64,000 nt of DNA from Betaproteobacteria bacterium (GTDB lineage: Bacteria > Pseudomonadota > Gammaproteobacteria > Burkholderiales > SG8-41). Every line of letters begins with the position of its first letter. Position 1 is the first letter of the stretch. Shown piece by piece: positions 61,644 to 64,000 of the stretch. The stretch is taken from assembly GCA_029863175.1 (NCBI GenBank), contig JAOTVX010000015.1, forward strand, positions 1-64,000, in the 5' to 3' direction. The translations under genes were made by a program, and so were the position numbers. Under the pieces are notes generated by a model. It ran no database searches, was not told the DNA's origin, and was given only the letters and a program-made list of their open reading frames with translations.

Positions 61644-64000
61644 ATCCGCCGAAGCCTCGATCGCAGTACCTGCTGGTGTTCAGTTTTGGACTGCTGCTGT
61701 TGGTGCTGACTGTGCTGATGGCGCTGGGAATGACGCGGATCGAGTCGTTCAACAGCCAGCTGAACGAGGTGACGGACTCGCAGAGCCGCGACATCGGGAC
61801 CATTTCCGAGCTCTTCCTCAGCAATGGTCGGCGCGTCGCGGCCATAGACGGCATGTTCGCGGCCACGACCCCGGAGGAACGCGCGGCAGTCCATGCCCAG
61901 TATCGCGTGACGATTGAAATTTATAACCATGCGGTCGCGAGGCTGCGCGAGCTGCCGGTTTCCGCTGCGAGCCGCGCGGCGCGCGACGATGCGATCAAGG
62001 CAGCCGCGCGTGCGCAAAATGTCGGAGAGGAAGTTGCCCAGTTCCTGCTTAGAGGCCAGATCGCACCCGCCTCCGAGCTCAATCTTACGCAGGCGGTACT
62101 GACGGACAGCCGGTTGCAGGAGACCCTCTACCGGCTGCTCGAGGCCAACCACAGCGCCACGGCGCAGGCGGTGGCCATTGCGAACCAGGGCATGCGAAAC
62201 GGCTTTTTGCTGATTGGCGCCGGAGGGCTGTTCGCGCTGCTGGCGGGCGCAGTGATTGCGCTGCTGGTGATCCGGGTGGTCGCCAGCACCGAGGCGAACC
62301 TCGAGCGCGAGATAGAGCTCGCGGAGGTGACGCTGCACTCGATCGTGGACGGGGTAATCACGACCGACACTTCGGGGCGCGTTGATTACCTCAATCCGGT
62401 CGCCGAGCGCTATCTGGGATGGACCACCCAGGATGCGCACGGAAAGCCGCTCGGCGAGGTCTACCGCGTCATCGGCGAGCGCAGCGGGAGCGTCGTCGAT
62501 CCGCTTACCGGCGGGCCGGATGCGGCGCCTGGCGACGAGCCCATTGCTGTGCGCCTAGTTGACCGCAAGGGGCGCGAGTGCCCGATCCGCTACTCGCACG
62601 CACCGATACGCGGGCGCGATGGCACGGTGCACGGAATAATCGTGGTGTTCCACGACGTAAGCCAGGTCCGCGCGATGGCCCAGCAGCTGATCTGGCAGGC
62701 GAGCCACGACGCGCTCACGGGGCTCGTCAACCGGCGCGAATTCGAGCGGCGCCTGTCGGATCTCATCGACACGGCCAAGACCCAGGGCAAGGAGCACGCG
62801 CTGCTGTTCCTCGACCTGGACAATTTCAAGGCGGTAAACGACACCTGCGGGCATGCCGCCGGCGACGAGCTGCTGCGGCAACTGACGTCGGTGATGCAGA
62901 CACGTATGCGCGGCAGCGATACGCTCGCGCGGCTCGGCGGCGACGAGTTCGGGGCGCTGCTGGAGTCGTGCCTTACCGAACAGGCGGTACGCGTCGCGAA
63001 CGGCCTGCGTGAAACCATCCGCGAATTCCGCTTCGTGTGGCAGGACAAGACCTTCAGCGTCGGGGTGAGCATCGGGCTGGTGCCGCTCAATGTGGAGAGC
63101 CGGGATGCAAACAGCGTGCTCACGCTTGCCGACGTGTGCTGCTACGAGGCAAAGAACCGGGGGCGCGATCGCGTGCAGGTCTACCGCCCGCAGGATCGCG
63201 ACTACACCGGCCGGCACAGCGATCTCCAGGTGGTGTCGCAGATCAACCGCGCGTTCGAGCTGGGCCAGTTCCGGCTGTACCGCCAGTTCATCATGCCGGT
63301 CAATCCGGCGCGGGGAATGCCGCCGCATCACGAGGTGCTCGTGCGCATGCTCGACCGCGCGGGCAATCTCATTCCGCCGACCGGGTTCATGCCGGCGGCT
63401 GAGCGCTACAACCTGCTCACGTCGATCGAGCGCTGGGTGGTGAGCACGCTGGTCGAGTATCTGCACCGGCAATGGCTGAGCGGGAGCATTCCGCGCGAGC
63501 CGGACGCGCGTGGCGAGCGGGGTAACTACTCGGTCAATATCTCTGGCGCGAGCATCAACGACAAGAGCTTCCCGGATTTTCTTCGCAACCTGCTGACGCG
63601 CTATGAGCTGCCGCACGGGCTGCTGTGCTTCGAGATCACCGAGACCACCGCCATCTCGAACCTCACCAAGGCGGCCGAGCTGATGCACGAGTTGAAGGGC
63701 ATGGGCTGCCGCTTCGCGCTCGATGATTTCGGCACAGGCATGTCGTCCTTCGCCTATCTCAAATATCTGCCGGTGGACTACCTCAAGATTGCGGGCATGT
63801 TCATCAAGGACATGGAGACCGACCCCATGGACCACGCGATCGCGGATTCGGTGAACCGAATTGGCCATATTCTTGGCATGCAGACGGTGGCCGAGTCAGT
63901 GGAGGACGCGGCGACACTTTCGCGGTTAAAGGAGATGGGTGTGGACTACGCGCAGGGCTTCTTCATCGCCGAGCCGGAGGCGCTCGGCGCCGAGCCCGAC
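61640..64000 (+). CDS. membrane sensor protein with PAS, GGDEF and EAL domains (3' truncated by window)
   Basis: 787 codons are present and the gene continues past the end. Two membrane segments (~11-31, ~187-212) enclose a periplasmic helical sensor domain. A PAS domain (~222-340) is followed by a GGDEF domain with intact GGDEF near 433 and an RxxD inhibitory site (RGSD) five residues before it. The EAL domain starts near 564 as E-V-L-V-R and keeps NISG, ITET, LDDFGTGMSSF, LKI, AESVE and AQGFF, all the metal and catalytic residues; only the Asp after LKI is Ala. It should make and break cyclic di-GMP. It is translationally coupled to mtfA. Confidence 0.93.
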   Translation, partial: MNPPKPRSQYLLVFSFGLLLLVLTVLMALGMTRIESFNSQLNEVTDSQSRDIGTISELFLSNGRRVAAIDGMFAATTPEERAAVHAQYRVTIEIYNHAVARLRELPVSAASRAARDDAIKAAARAQNVGEEVAQFLLRGQIAPASELNLTQAVLTDSRLQETLYRLLEANHSATAQAVAIANQGMRNGFLLIGAGGLFALLAGAVIALLVIRVVASTEANLEREIELAEVTLHSIVDGVITTDTSGRVDYLNPVAERYLGWTTQDAHGKPLGEVYRVIGERSGSVVDPLTGGPDAAPGDEPIAVRLVDRKGRECPIRYSHAPIRGRDGTVHGIIVVFHDVSQVRAMAQQLIWQASHDALTGLVNRREFERRLSDLIDTAKTQGKEHALLFLDLDNFKAVNDTCGHAAGDELLRQLTSVMQTRMRGSDTLARLGGDEFGALLESCLTEQAVRVANGLRETIREFRFVWQDKTFSVGVSIGLVPLNVESRDANSVLTLADVCCYEAKNRGRDRVQVYRPQDRDYTGRHSDLQVVSQINRAFELGQFRLYRQFIMPVNPARGMPPHHEVLVRMLDRAGNLIPPTGFMPAAERYNLLTSIERWVVSTLVEYLHRQWLSGSIPREPDARGERGNYSVNISGASINDKSFPDFLRNLLTRYELPHGLLCFEITETTAISNLTKAAELMHELKGMGCRFALDDFGTGMSSFAYLKYLPVDYLKIAGMFIKDMETDPMDHAIADSVNRIGHILGMQTVAESVEDAATLSRLKEMGVDYAQGFFIAEPEALGAEPD

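Noticed and set aside
62555..63868. A 437-codon minus-strand frame opposite the GGDEF-EAL gene
   Set aside because: Antisense shadow of a gene with intact GGDEF and EAL motifs.

Overview
The window looks like a high-GC betaproteobacterial chromosome. The strongest sign is gene order on the right: ndk-rlmN-pilW-rodZ-ispG-hisS-yfgM-bamB-der-hfq-hflX-hflK-hflC-DUF2065-purA, then rnr-rlmB, rpsF-priB-rpsR-rplI and dnaB. No insertion sequence, prophage or CRISPR array was seen. One tRNA (Leu, CAG) is present and no rRNA.

Positions 1-25.6 kb are accessory. They hold the end of an ABC-transporter ATPase, two isocitrate/isopropylmalate-dehydrogenase relatives, several beta-hydroxyacid-type dehydrogenases, an ACMSD-type amidohydrolase, an alpha/beta hydrolase, a UbiD-family decarboxylase, a sirtuin, a ketopantoate-reductase relative, a small PII-like protein, a hot-dog thioesterase, an endonuclease V / NYN-LOTUS nuclease / membrane-protein cluster, pcm, a zincin, an FHA-linked nucleotide cyclase, a tandem MFS pair, a thiamine-diphosphate enzyme and gamma-glutamyltransferase. 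The mix suggests small-organic-acid or aromatic-acid catabolism, but no complete pathway can be assembled.

Positions 25.7-49.7 kb are core: accA, tilS, ndk through purA (many ATGA or GTGA stop/start overlaps), tRNA-Leu, rnr, rlmB, the ribosomal-protein operon and dnaB. Positions 49.8-64 kb hold phoH, bcp, an orphan arnD beside two gene relics (ugd N-terminus; an arnT-arnA in-frame fusion), mnmH divergent from selD, tesA divergent from the ybbA-ybbP exporter, rmuC, mtfA and a GGDEF-EAL protein that runs off the end.

Three things stand out. (1) selD is broken by an in-frame TGA exactly at the active-site position, so it is almost certainly a selenocysteine-encoding gene, next to the other selenophosphate-related gene, mnmH. 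(2) At least ten gene borders carry degenerate tandem tracts with a 7-bp (or 13-bp) period, often as two converging arms around a short centre. One 84-bp element lies in frame inside tilS. Units of the GTGANNN class carry TGA, and because 7, 10 and 13 are all 1 mod 3, successive units put stops in all three frames; several neighbouring genes take their stop codon from the tract. (3) Between arnD and mnmH lies a small graveyard of lipid A aminoarabinose genes.
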